Positions 12,618 through 18,513 of a DNA stretch of 21,433 nucleotides are shown here, piece by piece. Each line of letters opens with the position of its first letter. Position 1 is the stretch's first letter. Under the pieces are notes generated by a model. That model saw only the letters and a list, made by a program, of their open reading frames with translations, did no database searches and had not been told where the DNA came from. The position numbers and the translations under genes are program-made. Source of the DNA: a virus; IMG/VR virus record IMGVR_UViG_3300008952_000345, positions 1 through 21,433 of that record, one strand, 5' to 3'.

Positions 12618-13236
12618 TTCTTTTCCTTTTCCCTTTTCCTATATTATACCATATTTCAGGGGTCGTTGTCAAGGTAAAAGAGCTCTTTTTGACCATTTTT
12701 ATAAAAAAAAATTTTAAAAAATTTTTCTGAGGGTTTTTTGAAAATCTCTGCTCGTGTTTGTGCGTGTCTAGCCGAACTTCACCCTCGATTTTCACAGATA
12801 CCCTATATGACTGTCCTTTTCGACTTTCCCCAAAATCGAAAAACTTTTCATAACTGCTCAAAAAGCTCAAAAAACCACTTTTTTGACTAAAAAGCGCTTT
12901 TGTATGAATTTTTGATTTTTCGTCGAAAAGCTCAAAATCGATCAAAAAGCTACTTTTTAGTGCATTTTCATGAATCACAAACCGTGCCAAGTCAAAAAAC
13001 CACTTTTTTGAGCTTTTTTGTAAACATTTTGTAAAATTCTGTGATTCACAATCCGTGCCAAGTTTTTTCAGCTTTTCAATATCAATTTTCAGCTGCTTTT
13101 TAGTCCATTTTCCCAATTCACAAACTGTGCCAACTTTTTTGTTGAAACTGAGCTGTTTTTGAGCTGAAATTTCACTATGGACTGAAATACAGCTGTTTTG
13201 GTCTGTTTTTGGTACTTTTAGCTCAATATTTGTCAT
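12589..13236 (-). CDS. Dubious 215-codon frame across a repeat-rich region
   Basis: The frame is open from ATG at 13236 and lies behind promoter P5. For it: a 215-codon open frame is unlikely by chance in AT-rich DNA, and the first 75 residues (LKVPKTDQNSCISVHSEISA, then KKVGTVCELGKWTKKQLKIDIEKLKKLGTDCES) look protein-like. Against it: no ribosome site is clear; identical DNA repeats are read in different frames (SSKKWFFD versus SQKSGFLS from the same hairpin); the last third contains long A/T runs; and it reads through promoter P4 and 29 bases into the next gene. Possibly only the N-terminal half is meaningful, or the region works as DNA or RNA. No family recognised. Confidence 0.35.
   Translation of the reverse strand: MTNIELKVPKTDQNSCISVHSEISAQKQLSFNKKVGTVCELGKWTKKQLKIDIEKLKKLGTDCESQNFTKCLQKSSKKWFFDLARFVIHENALKSSFLIDFELFDEKSKIHTKALFSQKSGFLSFLSSYEKFFDFGESRKGQSYRVSVKIEGEVRLDTHKHEQRFSKNPQKNFLKFFFIKMVKKSSFTLTTTPEIWYNIGKGKRKRNENHSNHCH
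12643..12672 (-). promoter_or_regulatory. Sigma70-type promoter P4
   Basis: TTGACA (12672-12667), 18-bp spacer, TATAAT (12648-12643), identical to P2 over 36 bases (12640-12675) but without the GTGAAAATAGCC flank. About 19 bases of leader precede the ATG at 12617. Confidence 0.9.
12867..13011. repeat. Pair of identical A/T hairpins
   Basis: TCAAAAAACCACTTTTTTGA occurs at 12867-12886 and again at 12992-13011. Each is an 8-bp perfect stem with a CCAC (minus strand GTGG) loop. A palindrome AAAAGCGCTTTT and a hairpin AAAAAG-CTA-CTTTTT lie between them. Within the open frame the two copies fall in different phases. Confidence 0.75.
12973..13133. repeat. Three 18-bp motifs at 71-72 bp spacing
   Basis: Copies at 12973-12990, 13044-13061 and 13116-13133 follow the consensus ATTCACAAACCGTGCCAA with one to three differences. 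Starts are 71 and 72 bases apart. Each is followed on the plus strand by a short link and an A/T tract. The first two steps differ in reading phase, so the conservation is at DNA or RNA level. Confidence 0.7.
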
Positions 13237-13580
13237 TTTTGGTCGCTTTTGATCAAATCTCTATCTCAAATGCTTAACAGATATATTATACCATACGGCG
13301 CTACCCAAAGTCAAGGCTATTTTCAGATTTCGACCAACTTTCTTTGAGATACTGTAAAATAGGAAACTGTCAAGCTATGACTGGATTTTTGGTGGGCGCA
13401 GAAAAAAGTTGACACGACTTTAATGTTATGTCAACTTCTCTGAAATGTATGTCAAGTATATCTGAAATCCAGTGGTGGCGTGTGTTTGAAGGTGTCAACA
13501 AAAATTTTCCTGAGTGTTGGGAACATCAAAGGTACTCGCCAAGAAACGCAACGACACTCAAAACCACAAAAACACGTTTT
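13237..13580. other. Gene-free stretch with promoter and TTGACA-box array
   Basis: No credible gene. It holds promoter P5 (13285-13314); four TGTCAA words on the plus strand (13368, 13429, 13450, 13493) and one TTGACA (13409), that is TTGACA boxes on the minus and plus strands; a 9-bp inverted repeat AAGTTGACA/TGTCAACTT (13406-13414, 13429-13437); and an outer pair ACTGGATTT/AAATCCAGT (13380-13388, 13465-13473) that could enclose it. Only P5 has a matching -10 box, so the other boxes are not simple promoters. Confidence 0.55.
13285..13314 (-). promoter_or_regulatory. Sigma70-type promoter P5
   Basis: TTGACT (13314-13309), 18-bp spacer ending in GTATGG, TATAAT (13290-13285), preceded by CTGAAAATAGCC as in the other members. 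Transcription would enter the repeat-rich 12690-13236 region about 40 bases before the ATG at 13236. Confidence 0.85.
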
Positions 13581-13979
13581 TTAAGACTTTTTTAATATTC
13601 CGTCTTTACTATAGACAGATACACTTTTATCTGGTTTTCTTAAAAATATATCACCTGGCTCCCAATTGTGATATTTAGACAAACCCTTATTTCTTTCTAC
13701 ATTCAACGAATATGCTGTCTGCTTTCCTGTAGGCTTAATATCATTTATCAATATTCTTTCATCATTGCCTAAATTATACAATATCATGTCATACTCTATA
13801 CCATGTTTAGCTAAAGCTTCTTCTGTAGACTTACTTTCCGTATCATGTCTAGCAGTTGTCAAGATTATCATATCATCATTTTCATAGATATTGTCTAAAA
13901 ACTCTTTAGCTCCATCAAGTAGCTGATTTGTCAAATGTTTGAATATAGTTCCGTCTATGTCTATAAAATAAGTCTTCAT
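13581..13979 (-). CDS. HAD-superfamily phosphatase
   Basis: A 132-residue protein with the HAD signature: DIDGTIF with D7 and D9 (motif I, nucleophile and acid), ILTTAR (motif II, T41/T42) and INDIKPTG with D80 (metal-binding motif IV). The short length means no large cap domain, similar to small phosphatases in T4-like phage genomes that may act on nucleotides or sugars. The 3' part (LSKYHNWEPGDIFLRKPDKSVSV) is not recognised. Substrate cannot be read from sequence. It is followed by the gene-free stretch, so it probably ends its transcription unit. Confidence 0.85.
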   Translation of the reverse strand: MKTYFIDIDGTIFKHLTNQLLDGAKEFLDNIYENDDMIILTTARHDTESKSTEEALAKHGIEYDMILYNLGNDERILINDIKPTGKQTAYSLNVERNKGLSKYHNWEPGDIFLRKPDKSVSVYSKDGILKKS

Positions 13980-13992
13980 ATATTTGTATACA

Positions 13993-14460
13993 CTACTTTC
14001 TAGCTAATGCATCCTTTTCTGGTAATAGGTCAGGAAATGCTTGATTTACTAATCTACTAGTCAGCCCCTTATAGGGCAATTTCTTTTTAACTACATTTAG
14101 TAGCAACGTTGCTTCTGTTGGGTGTAAACCCTCTAGTAATTGAATAAATTGATTTTCTGCTTGTACTTGTGTAATGTTTTGTGATTGATTTGTAGGTCGA
14201 TTATCAAAATTGGCAAAACGGCCGATTCTTAGTGCTTCTCGTTCTAAGTGTAAATCAGCCAGATCCCAATCTGGCGCATCATGTGGTTCATATGGCGGTG
14301 GTGTTGATGGAATGTTCCATTGTACCCTTGAGTCATATGCTCCCCGCAGAACGGCTTTTAGTCCATCACTTTCATGCTGTTGTAAAATTTCTGCTTTTGT
14401 GGCTACTTTTTGTGCTTCCTCTACTTTGGTAAAAATTTCGTGTAATGATATATCGCTCAT
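13993..14460 (-). CDS. DUF6433-like conserved T4-like phage protein
   Basis: A 155-residue protein: LHEIFTKVEEAQKVATKAEILQQHESDGLKAVLRGAYDS at the start, then VQWNIPSTPPPYEPHDAPDW, and a C-terminal LLEGLHPTEATLLLNVVKKKLPYKGLTSRLVNQAFPDLLP. From memory this matches a family widespread in T4-like phages, labelled DUF6433; function unknown. It follows RNase H, a neighbourhood shared with other T4-like genomes. AAGGAG lies eleven bases before the ATG, flanked by two copies of AAAGTTAGACA (14460-14470 and 14480-14490). Confidence 0.8.
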   Translation of the reverse strand: MSDISLHEIFTKVEEAQKVATKAEILQQHESDGLKAVLRGAYDSRVQWNIPSTPPPYEPHDAPDWDLADLHLEREALRIGRFANFDNRPTNQSQNITQVQAENQFIQLLEGLHPTEATLLLNVVKKKLPYKGLTSRLVNQAFPDLLPEKDALARK

Positions 14461-14493
14461 GTCTAACTTTTCTCCTTTGTGTCTAACTTTATT

Positions 14494-15345
14494 TTAGAAT
14501 TCTCCTAAATGCTCGGTTAGATTTTTCAAATTGAATTTTGTAAAATACTTCAATAAGTACTTTCTGTTCTTGTCTAATTTTTGCTTAGATAATTGTTCTA
14601 AGCACTCCTTTTTTAATACAGAGGGCGTTTTTGATAAATCGATCAATGTTTCATTTCGACGATACTTAGACAGTGTATCATGATCGCAAAAAATTTCTGG
14701 TTCTAAGTCCAACCACTGCTTGACTTTGGTCAGTGATAATGGTGTTTGTCTAACTCCATTCACAAATGACTCATCTGCAGATAGGATGTTGGGAATACCA
14801 TCGCCTCGATCTCCACGTAGAATTTGCTCTTTTAGGAAATCGATGGGTTTGGGTTGTCTAATAAATTCTTTTCGCATTGGGTTATATTGGTGCACATTGT
14901 CATATTGCTGCAATTGTTGAAAATCTTTGTCACCTGACAAAATCAGGTTGTCTAGTTTTTCATTTTTTTCTTCATGACAGATGGTGCCAATTAGATCATC
15001 GGCTTCTGCTCCTTCTACTTCGATTACTGGATATGGAAAATAAATTTCTAGCTCTTCTTTGATTTGATTCAAATTTTGAAATAGTAAATTCCAATCTACA
15101 TCGGTGCGTTGACGGGTAATTTTACGATTAGCCTTATAGTGCTTGAAATATGACTTTCTCCAATTTTGTCTGGAGTCGCAGCATATCACTAATTCACCAT
15201 ATTCGGAATTAAATTTTTGTCTATGACTGCGTAAAGAATTTAACACCATATGTCGGATTAGGTCGGTTTCAATATCTCGGTTATGTGACGGTTGAGCCAT
15301 GATGTTAGATATGAACACCTGACTATAGTCAACTAATATACTCAT
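14494..15345 (-). CDS. rnh: T4-type RNase H (5'-3' FEN/PIN exonuclease)
   Basis: Removes RNA primers from lagging-strand DNA during phage replication, acting with ligase. The 283 residues carry the metal-binding acids of the T4 RNase H/FEN family: D6 (LVDYSQ), D57 (CCDSRQNWRKSYFKHYKANR), the E111-GAEADDLIG stretch with D116 and D117, SGDKDF with D139 and D141, and RGDRGDGIPNI with D179 and D182 in the helix-hairpin-helix start. T4 RNase H has 305 residues, so the length fits. Next to the DUF6433-like gene and a conserved small gene, as in other T4-like phages. Confidence is high. Confidence 0.93.
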   Translation of the reverse strand: MSILVDYSQVFISNIMAQPSHNRDIETDLIRHMVLNSLRSHRQKFNSEYGELVICCDSRQNWRKSYFKHYKANRKITRQRTDVDWNLLFQNLNQIKEELEIYFPYPVIEVEGAEADDLIGTICHEEKNEKLDNLILSGDKDFQQLQQYDNVHQYNPMRKEFIRQPKPIDFLKEQILRGDRGDGIPNILSADESFVNGVRQTPLSLTKVKQWLDLEPEIFCDHDTLSKYRRNETLIDLSKTPSVLKKECLEQLSKQKLDKNRKYLLKYFTKFNLKNLTEHLGEF

Positions 15346-15349
15346 AATT

Positions 15350-15610
15350 TTATTTTTTAATTAATGGATGATCAAGTCCAGTTTCACGATACATTATAGC
15401 TCTGAGGAAATCCACTAGTGCATTGAAATCTTTCATGAAAGCTTCACTTTCTATATCAAAATTGTTCTCTTTGAGTATGACCAAAACATGGGTACAACAT
15501 TCAGCTAAAACTTGCTCAATATAGGGTTCGGGCTCATCCGGCAGTACTATTGGAATTTCAACTTCTTCATAATTGCAGCTCGGATGGATTATAATTTTAT
15601 CATCATCCAT
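15350..15610 (-). CDS. Conserved T4-like phage small protein
   Basis: An 86-residue protein from MDDDKIIIHPSCNYEEVEIP to the C-terminal AFMKDFNALVDFLRAIMYRE, then TGLDHPLIKK. The last part (F-KD---LV-FLR---YR--GL-HPL) matches a small protein I know from T4-like phages near RNase H; no function is known. The frame also has an ATG at 15622, but GGAG lies six bases before the ATG at 15610, so I prefer the shorter form. Confidence 0.75.
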   Translation of the reverse strand: MDDDKIIIHPSCNYEEVEIPIVLPDEPEPYIEQVLAECCTHVLVILKENNFDIESEAFMKDFNALVDFLRAIMYRETGLDHPLIKK

Positions 15611-15633
15611 ATAATTCTCCATTCATAAATTAT

Positions 15634-15996
15634 TTATCCAAGTTCATATAAAGTATAGCTACACGTTACTTCATGGCCGCATTTTATATCTTGAATTGTA
15701 AACAATCGTTTTACGGTAAGGTAATTGGAAGAAGCTTTGGCCTGTGGTTCTGGCCAATATTCCAAATAGTCATGCTGAAATATGGAACTACCTTCAATTA
15801 GTATACAGTTGGGTTCATCACTATGATTGTAAAACCCGCCTAATGGTGTTCTACAATATCCTTGAGGAAAACTAGGCAGCTTGACATGAGCAATGCCTAA
15901 ATCACATCCTGCGTATATATTGGATGTGGCGAATACGCCCAAACCATGAATTTCGGATTTTTTAATTGTTAGACAGGGTGGCAGAGGTTTGTACAT
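15634..15996 (-). CDS. SET-domain protein (putative lysine methyltransferase)
   Basis: A 120-residue compact SET domain. IHGLGVFATSNIYAG (16-30) is the opening strand and turn. GGFYNHSDEPNC (53-64) contains the NHS motif that binds S-adenosylmethionine. I-D-IKCGHEVTCSYTLY (101-117) holds the conserved Tyr. Such proteins move a methyl group to lysine, here perhaps of a host or phage protein. It lacks pre- and post-SET zinc motifs, as do other viral SET proteins. It overlaps the upstream GIY-YIG gene by 35 bases. No strong ribosome site, so expression may depend on coupling. Target unknown. Confidence 0.85.
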   Translation of the reverse strand: MYKPLPPCLTIKKSEIHGLGVFATSNIYAGCDLGIAHVKLPSFPQGYCRTPLGGFYNHSDEPNCILIEGSSIFQHDYLEYWPEPQAKASSNYLTVKRLFTIQDIKCGHEVTCSYTLYELG

Positions 15997-16531
15997 TTTT
16001 ATTTAAAATCCATTTCTGATGATTTAAATCTAAATGAAAATTTTCGTCAACTCTAATTTCTTCTTTAAAATATTCTAAACTTTCCATCCATTTTCCAAAA
16101 TATTCCTCAAAAACATGACTACTTTCATTATATATGCGCGGGCGATAGGATAAATCATATCTGTATTTTCTTTTAGGGCGAATCCAATATATTGGATTCG
16201 TAATCCTAAATGGTTCTAAATCCGTCAAGGAAATAGGTTTCTCCAAAAGCTTTTCCATACACCAGCCTGATCCTCTTACATTTTCCCATCCATATAAACT
16301 CATATATTCTAAAGTTTTTTGTTTTTCAATTTCGCCTGGATGATCTCCATTATGGATAAGAATACATTCTTCTATCCTAATTGGTGGATACTTTTTAGTC
16401 CAGACAGCACCTCCGCCGTTGAAATGTTTCTTTATTCTGCTCACAATTTTGCTTGTCATACCACAATAATACTTATCTTCTGATAACTTTAACACATAAA
16501 CATGATTTCCATAAGTAACATCATAGTTCAT
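15962..16531 (-). CDS. GIY-YIG nuclease family protein
   Basis: A 189-residue protein. VYVLKLSEDKYYCGMT (11-26) carries the two beta-strand halves of the GIY-YIG fold (VYV and YCG). R32 in SRIKKHF and the E69/E75 helix supply catalytic-type residues, and GWENVRGSGWC (81-91) is typical of one branch of this family. The C-terminal 90 residues are not recognised. In T4-like phages such genes are often free-standing homing endonucleases. It lies between conserved phage genes (SET, zinc ribbon), a usual insertion setting. Confidence 0.8.
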   Translation of the reverse strand: MNYDVTYGNHVYVLKLSEDKYYCGMTSKIVSRIKKHFNGGGAVWTKKYPPIRIEECILIHNGDHPGEIEKQKTLEYMSLYGWENVRGSGWCMEKLLEKPISLTDLEPFRITNPIYWIRPKRKYRYDLSYRPRIYNESSHVFEEYFGKWMESLEYFKEEIRVDENFHLDLNHQKWILNKNVQTSATLSNN

Positions 16532-16533
16532 AA

Positions 16534-16716
16534 TTATAATTTGTCTATCTTCAAATTTAAAATTTTGATAGTATGTAATAATGAAGTAATATTTTCCTTC
16601 AATTGTTGATTTTCATTCTTTAGTCTATGGACTTCACCTCGTAGTTGAGCAGATGATTTTGAATCTGATCTTTGGAGCAATCCTTTTATACCCGTATCTG
16701 GTTTTCTTTTTTGCAT
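16534..16716 (-). CDS. Small coiled-coil protein
   Basis: A 60-residue protein from MQKRKPDTGIKGLLQRSDSK to a C-terminal coiled coil (LRGEVHRLKNENQQLKENITSLLHTIKILNLKIDKL). The frame can also start at TTG 16731, but ATG 16716 with GGAG nine bases upstream is better placed. It ends two bases before the GIY-YIG gene. Function unknown. Confidence 0.65.
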   Translation of the reverse strand: MQKRKPDTGIKGLLQRSDSKSSAQLRGEVHRLKNENQQLKENITSLLHTIKILNLKIDKL

Positions 16717-16720
16717 TTTC

Positions 16721-16804
16721 TCAAGCTCCAAAAATAGTTATACACAGTCCTAATATTATAATAAGGCCGATTCCAACAATCCAATAATAGCTTTCAGTTA
16801 CCAT
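16721..16804 (-). CDS. 27-residue membrane peptide
   Basis: Encodes MVTESYYWIVGIGLIIILGL then CITIFGA: one membrane span, no charged tail. AAGGAT lies eight bases before the ATG, which overlaps the TGA of the zinc-ribbon gene by one base (TGATG). Function unknown. Confidence 0.5.
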   Translation of the reverse strand: MVTESYYWIVGIGLIIILGLCITIFGA

Positions 16805-17052
16805 CACTTTTTATCCTTATAGTCCGTTTCATAGAATCCTGATCCTTTGAATCTAACGCCAAATGTTGACAACACTTTTTTAACCACGCCTTTTCCTCGA
16901 TTTTCTCGTAATGGTGTATACAAATGATTTGACCCAATATATTTTTCTAGTTGACAATCCTGTCCACAAAATTCTAATGGTGCATCTTTGATATCTTGTA
17001 AAATCTCAAACGTCCTTATACAGAGTAAACATCGATAATTGATTAATGGCAT
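16804..17052 (-). CDS. FmdB-like zinc-ribbon protein
   Basis: An 82-residue protein. MPLINYRCLLCIRTFEILQD carries C8-x2-C11, and FCGQDC supplies C29 and C33, together a zinc ribbon. GVRFKGSGFYETDYKDKK at the end is characteristic of the FmdB family of putative regulatory proteins. The start has no Shine-Dalgarno sequence; instead a perfect 10-bp hairpin (17061-17084) lies nine bases before the ATG. Role in phage unknown; regulation of transcription is the family's supposed function but has little proof. Confidence 0.8.
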   Translation of the reverse strand: MPLINYRCLLCIRTFEILQDIKDAPLEFCGQDCQLEKYIGSNHLYTPLRENRGKGVVKKVLSTFGVRFKGSGFYETDYKDKK

Positions 17053-17060
17053 CTTGGGGA

Positions 17061-17084
17061 AATGGGCGCTTACCAGCGCCCATT
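17061..17084 (-). terminator. 10-bp GC-rich hairpin between hsp20 and the zinc-ribbon gene
   Basis: AATGGGCGCT and AGCGCCCATT pair perfectly around a 4-base loop (GGTA on the minus strand). It is the most stable hairpin seen in the window and follows the hsp20 stop by a few bases. After it the minus strand reads TTTCCCC, a poor T-run, so termination would be partial or the hairpin may instead protect RNA ends or control the next gene. Confidence 0.55.
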
Positions 17085-17091
17085 ATTTCCT

Positions 17092-17535
17092 TTATCCATT
17101 TAGCAGCTCTTTATTTGTACTAATTGGAATTTCTTGCGGTTTCTTAGATTCAGGAATGGCATTGAGTAAATTAATTGTCAACACCCCATCAGTAAAAATC
17201 GCATCTTTGATTTCTATAGTATCAGCTAACTTCCATTCATTTTCAAAAGTGCGCGACGCTATGCCTTTGTGTAGATATTCACCCTCATGTCTATCTTTGC
17301 TGCCTCTGACCGTTAGTTTACCTACCTCATATAGGACACTGATTTCGGATTCGCTAAATCCAGCCAAAGCAATCTCAATGATGATTTGACCGTCATCAGA
17401 TTTGATGACATTATATGGCGGATAACTCGGTTTTGAACCTGGCTTGAAAGTTTCTAATTCCTTGAATAAGCGATTGAAACCTAAGAAAAACGGATCGTAT
17501 TTTTGATGGATAGAATCCATATTGAAAATTGTCAT
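17092..17535 (-). CDS. hsp20: Small heat-shock protein (Hsp20/alpha-crystallin)
   Basis: A 147-residue protein. A short N-terminal arm (DPFFLGFNRLFKELE) precedes an alpha-crystallin domain at about 40-135: YPPYNVIKSDDGQIIIEIALAGFSESEISVLYEVGKLTVRGSK, then GIASRTFENEWKLADTIEIKDAIFTDGVLTINL. The A-G-F and G-L-I/N-L positions are conserved as in IbpA-type chaperones. It holds unfolded proteins. Hsp20 is a core gene in marine T4-like phages. AAGGAGAT before the ATG is strong. Confidence 0.93.
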   Translation of the reverse strand: MTIFNMDSIHQKYDPFFLGFNRLFKELETFKPGSKPSYPPYNVIKSDDGQIIIEIALAGFSESEISVLYEVGKLTVRGSKDRHEGEYLHKGIASRTFENEWKLADTIEIKDAIFTDGVLTINLLNAIPESKKPQEIPISTNKELLNG

Positions 17536-17592
17536 TTTGTTATCTCCTTAAAAAGCAAGATATTGCGAATGTCTATATTAGACCATTCTTGT

Positions 17593-17772
17593 TTATAATT
17601 TTTTTGACAGTCGAATCATCGTACCGTCAAATACAGGGGCACCCATTAACATGAGGCCCACGATTCCGAGCAGAAATGCTGGCATATATGCTAAATTGCC
17701 CAACTCTACTCCACCCGTTACACCTAAACATAATAAAAATCCAGTTACATATCTAATCATCAATCTACCCAT
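17593..17772 (-). CDS. Two-span membrane protein (59 aa)
   Basis: Encodes MGRLMIRYVTGFLLCLGVTG, then GVELGNLAYMPAFLLGIVGLMLMGAPVFDGTMIRLSKKL. Two hydrophobic spans joined by a short loop. The look (RYVTGFLLCLGV-GG-E) recalls a small conserved protein of T4-like marine phages. The first ATG overlaps the upstream gene by 13 bases; the ATG at 17760 would overlap by one (TGATG) and is also plausible. Function unknown. Confidence 0.65.
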   Translation of the reverse strand: MGRLMIRYVTGFLLCLGVTGGVELGNLAYMPAFLLGIVGLMLMGAPVFDGTMIRLSKKL

Positions 17773-17906
17773 TGTCCATCTTTTATCAAATGGTATAATC
17801 TATGTCTAAAAATTTCAATCAATAATCCCATCAATGTATCAGATTCATACATAGCGCCTGTTGTGCCAAGTATCAATCTATATTTAGTTGTCGATTTATT
17901 CTCCAT
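17760..17906 (-). CDS. Conserved small phage protein (48 aa)
   Basis: Encodes MENKSTTKYRLILGTTGAMY, then ESDTLMGLLIEIFRHRLYHLIKDGQWVD. I recall similar short proteins (YRLI-GTT-AMYESD-L-GL--E-F-HR-YHLIKDG-W) in marine T4-like phages, but no function. It overlaps its neighbours by 11 and 13 bases. Confidence 0.65.
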   Translation of the reverse strand: MENKSTTKYRLILGTTGAMYESDTLMGLLIEIFRHRLYHLIKDGQWVD

Positions 17907-18036
17907 TCTTTGACCTATCTATGGCTTCTAAAATAAATACCCACAATGCGCTGGCCATCATAACGAATACTGATATGACCACGGCCGTAAATACTGTTCC
18001 TGAATTTTCTAATAATTCTTGCAAAGTTTTTAGCAT
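17896..18036 (-). CDS. Single-span membrane peptide (46 aa)
   Basis: Encodes MLKTLQELLENSGTVFTAVV, then ISVFVMMASALWVFILEAIDRSKNGE. A hydrophobic span sits at about 14-36. The ATG overlaps the TGA of the upstream gene (TGATG). Function unknown. Confidence 0.6.
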   Translation of the reverse strand: MLKTLQELLENSGTVFTAVVISVFVMMASALWVFILEAIDRSKNGE

Positions 18037-18266
18037 CAGTCATCCCATTCATTCAATTCTTTTAATTTCTCAGTATAGTGATCTACACGTTTTTGATAAT
18101 AGTCTACCTTTTCTTTGCCCTTTTCTTTATCTGGATATATACCCTGTTCTATTGCTTCTTTGATTTTACGTAAAAATCCACGTGCCAATACTAACTCATA
18201 TTTATCACTATTAATCATACTGAAGAATTTCTCTGTTTCTTTCTTGGATTTGTTTAAGTTTTTCAT
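18036..18266 (-). CDS. Small charged helical protein
   Basis: A 76-residue protein (MKNLNKSKKETEKFFSMINS, then KYELVLARGFLRKIKEAIEQGIYPDKEKGKEKVDYYQKRVDHYTEKLKELNEWDD), helical. AGGAAA about eight bases before the ATG at 18266 supports this start although it overlaps the upstream gene by 56 bases. The ATG at 18218 would cut the overlap to eight bases but has a poorer ribosome site. Function unknown. Confidence 0.6.
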   Translation of the reverse strand: MKNLNKSKKETEKFFSMINSDKYELVLARGFLRKIKEAIEQGIYPDKEKGKEKVDYYQKRVDHYTEKLKELNEWDD

Positions 18267-18513
18267 CTGTACTATTTCCTATTGCGCATCCTAAATGCAA
18301 ATTTGCTGCTAATAAGTAATCATAATCTGTTTCCCAAGTCGATTTTTTACAAACGTTACAAACCCAATTACTACGTACTCGCTGGATTGATAGATCTTCT
18401 CTGAATTTTTGAATTCGTAGATTCAAAATAGTTTCCAAGCTCGATCTTTCTTTTTCAGTCAATTCCCAAATAAAATCAAGATCTAATTTCATGTCTAAAT
18501 TGTCCATAATCAT
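18211..18513 (-). CDS. Unknown protein with a CxxC-HxxC pattern
   Basis: A 100-residue protein. Helical N-terminus (LTEKERSSLETILNLRIQKFRED), then VCNVCKKSTWETDYDYLLAANLHLGC, where C52, C55, H73 and C76 could bind zinc. Family not recognised. It starts directly after the stop of the upstream gene (TAAATG). Confidence 0.65.
   Translation of the reverse strand: MIMDNLDMKLDLDFIWELTEKERSSLETILNLRIQKFREDLSIQRVRSNWVCNVCKKSTWETDYDYLLAANLHLGCAIGNSTDEKLKQIQERNREILQYD

Noticed and set aside
12867-13133. CRISPR array
   Set aside because: Only three 18-bp repeats with imperfect identity; spacers are A/T tracts containing further repeats; no cas genes.
13408-13530. Small frame (24 codons) in the gene-free stretch
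   Set aside because: Starts MFPTLRKIFVDTFKHTPPLD, but has no ribosome site and no overlap with neighbours, and it runs across the inverted-repeat region.
13566-13583. AAAAACGTGTTTTT after the HAD gene as terminator
   Set aside because: The stem is only A/T with a two-base loop, too weak to call a terminator.
15631-15638. GATAAATA before the 15350-15610 gene as late promoter
   Set aside because: The expected RNA start would fall almost at the ATG, and the box lies at the end of the SET gene where AT-rich stop context explains it.
18036-18218. Start of the 18036-18266 gene at 18218
   Set aside because: It would reduce overlap with the upstream gene, but the ribosome site before 18266 is better; kept as an alternative only.
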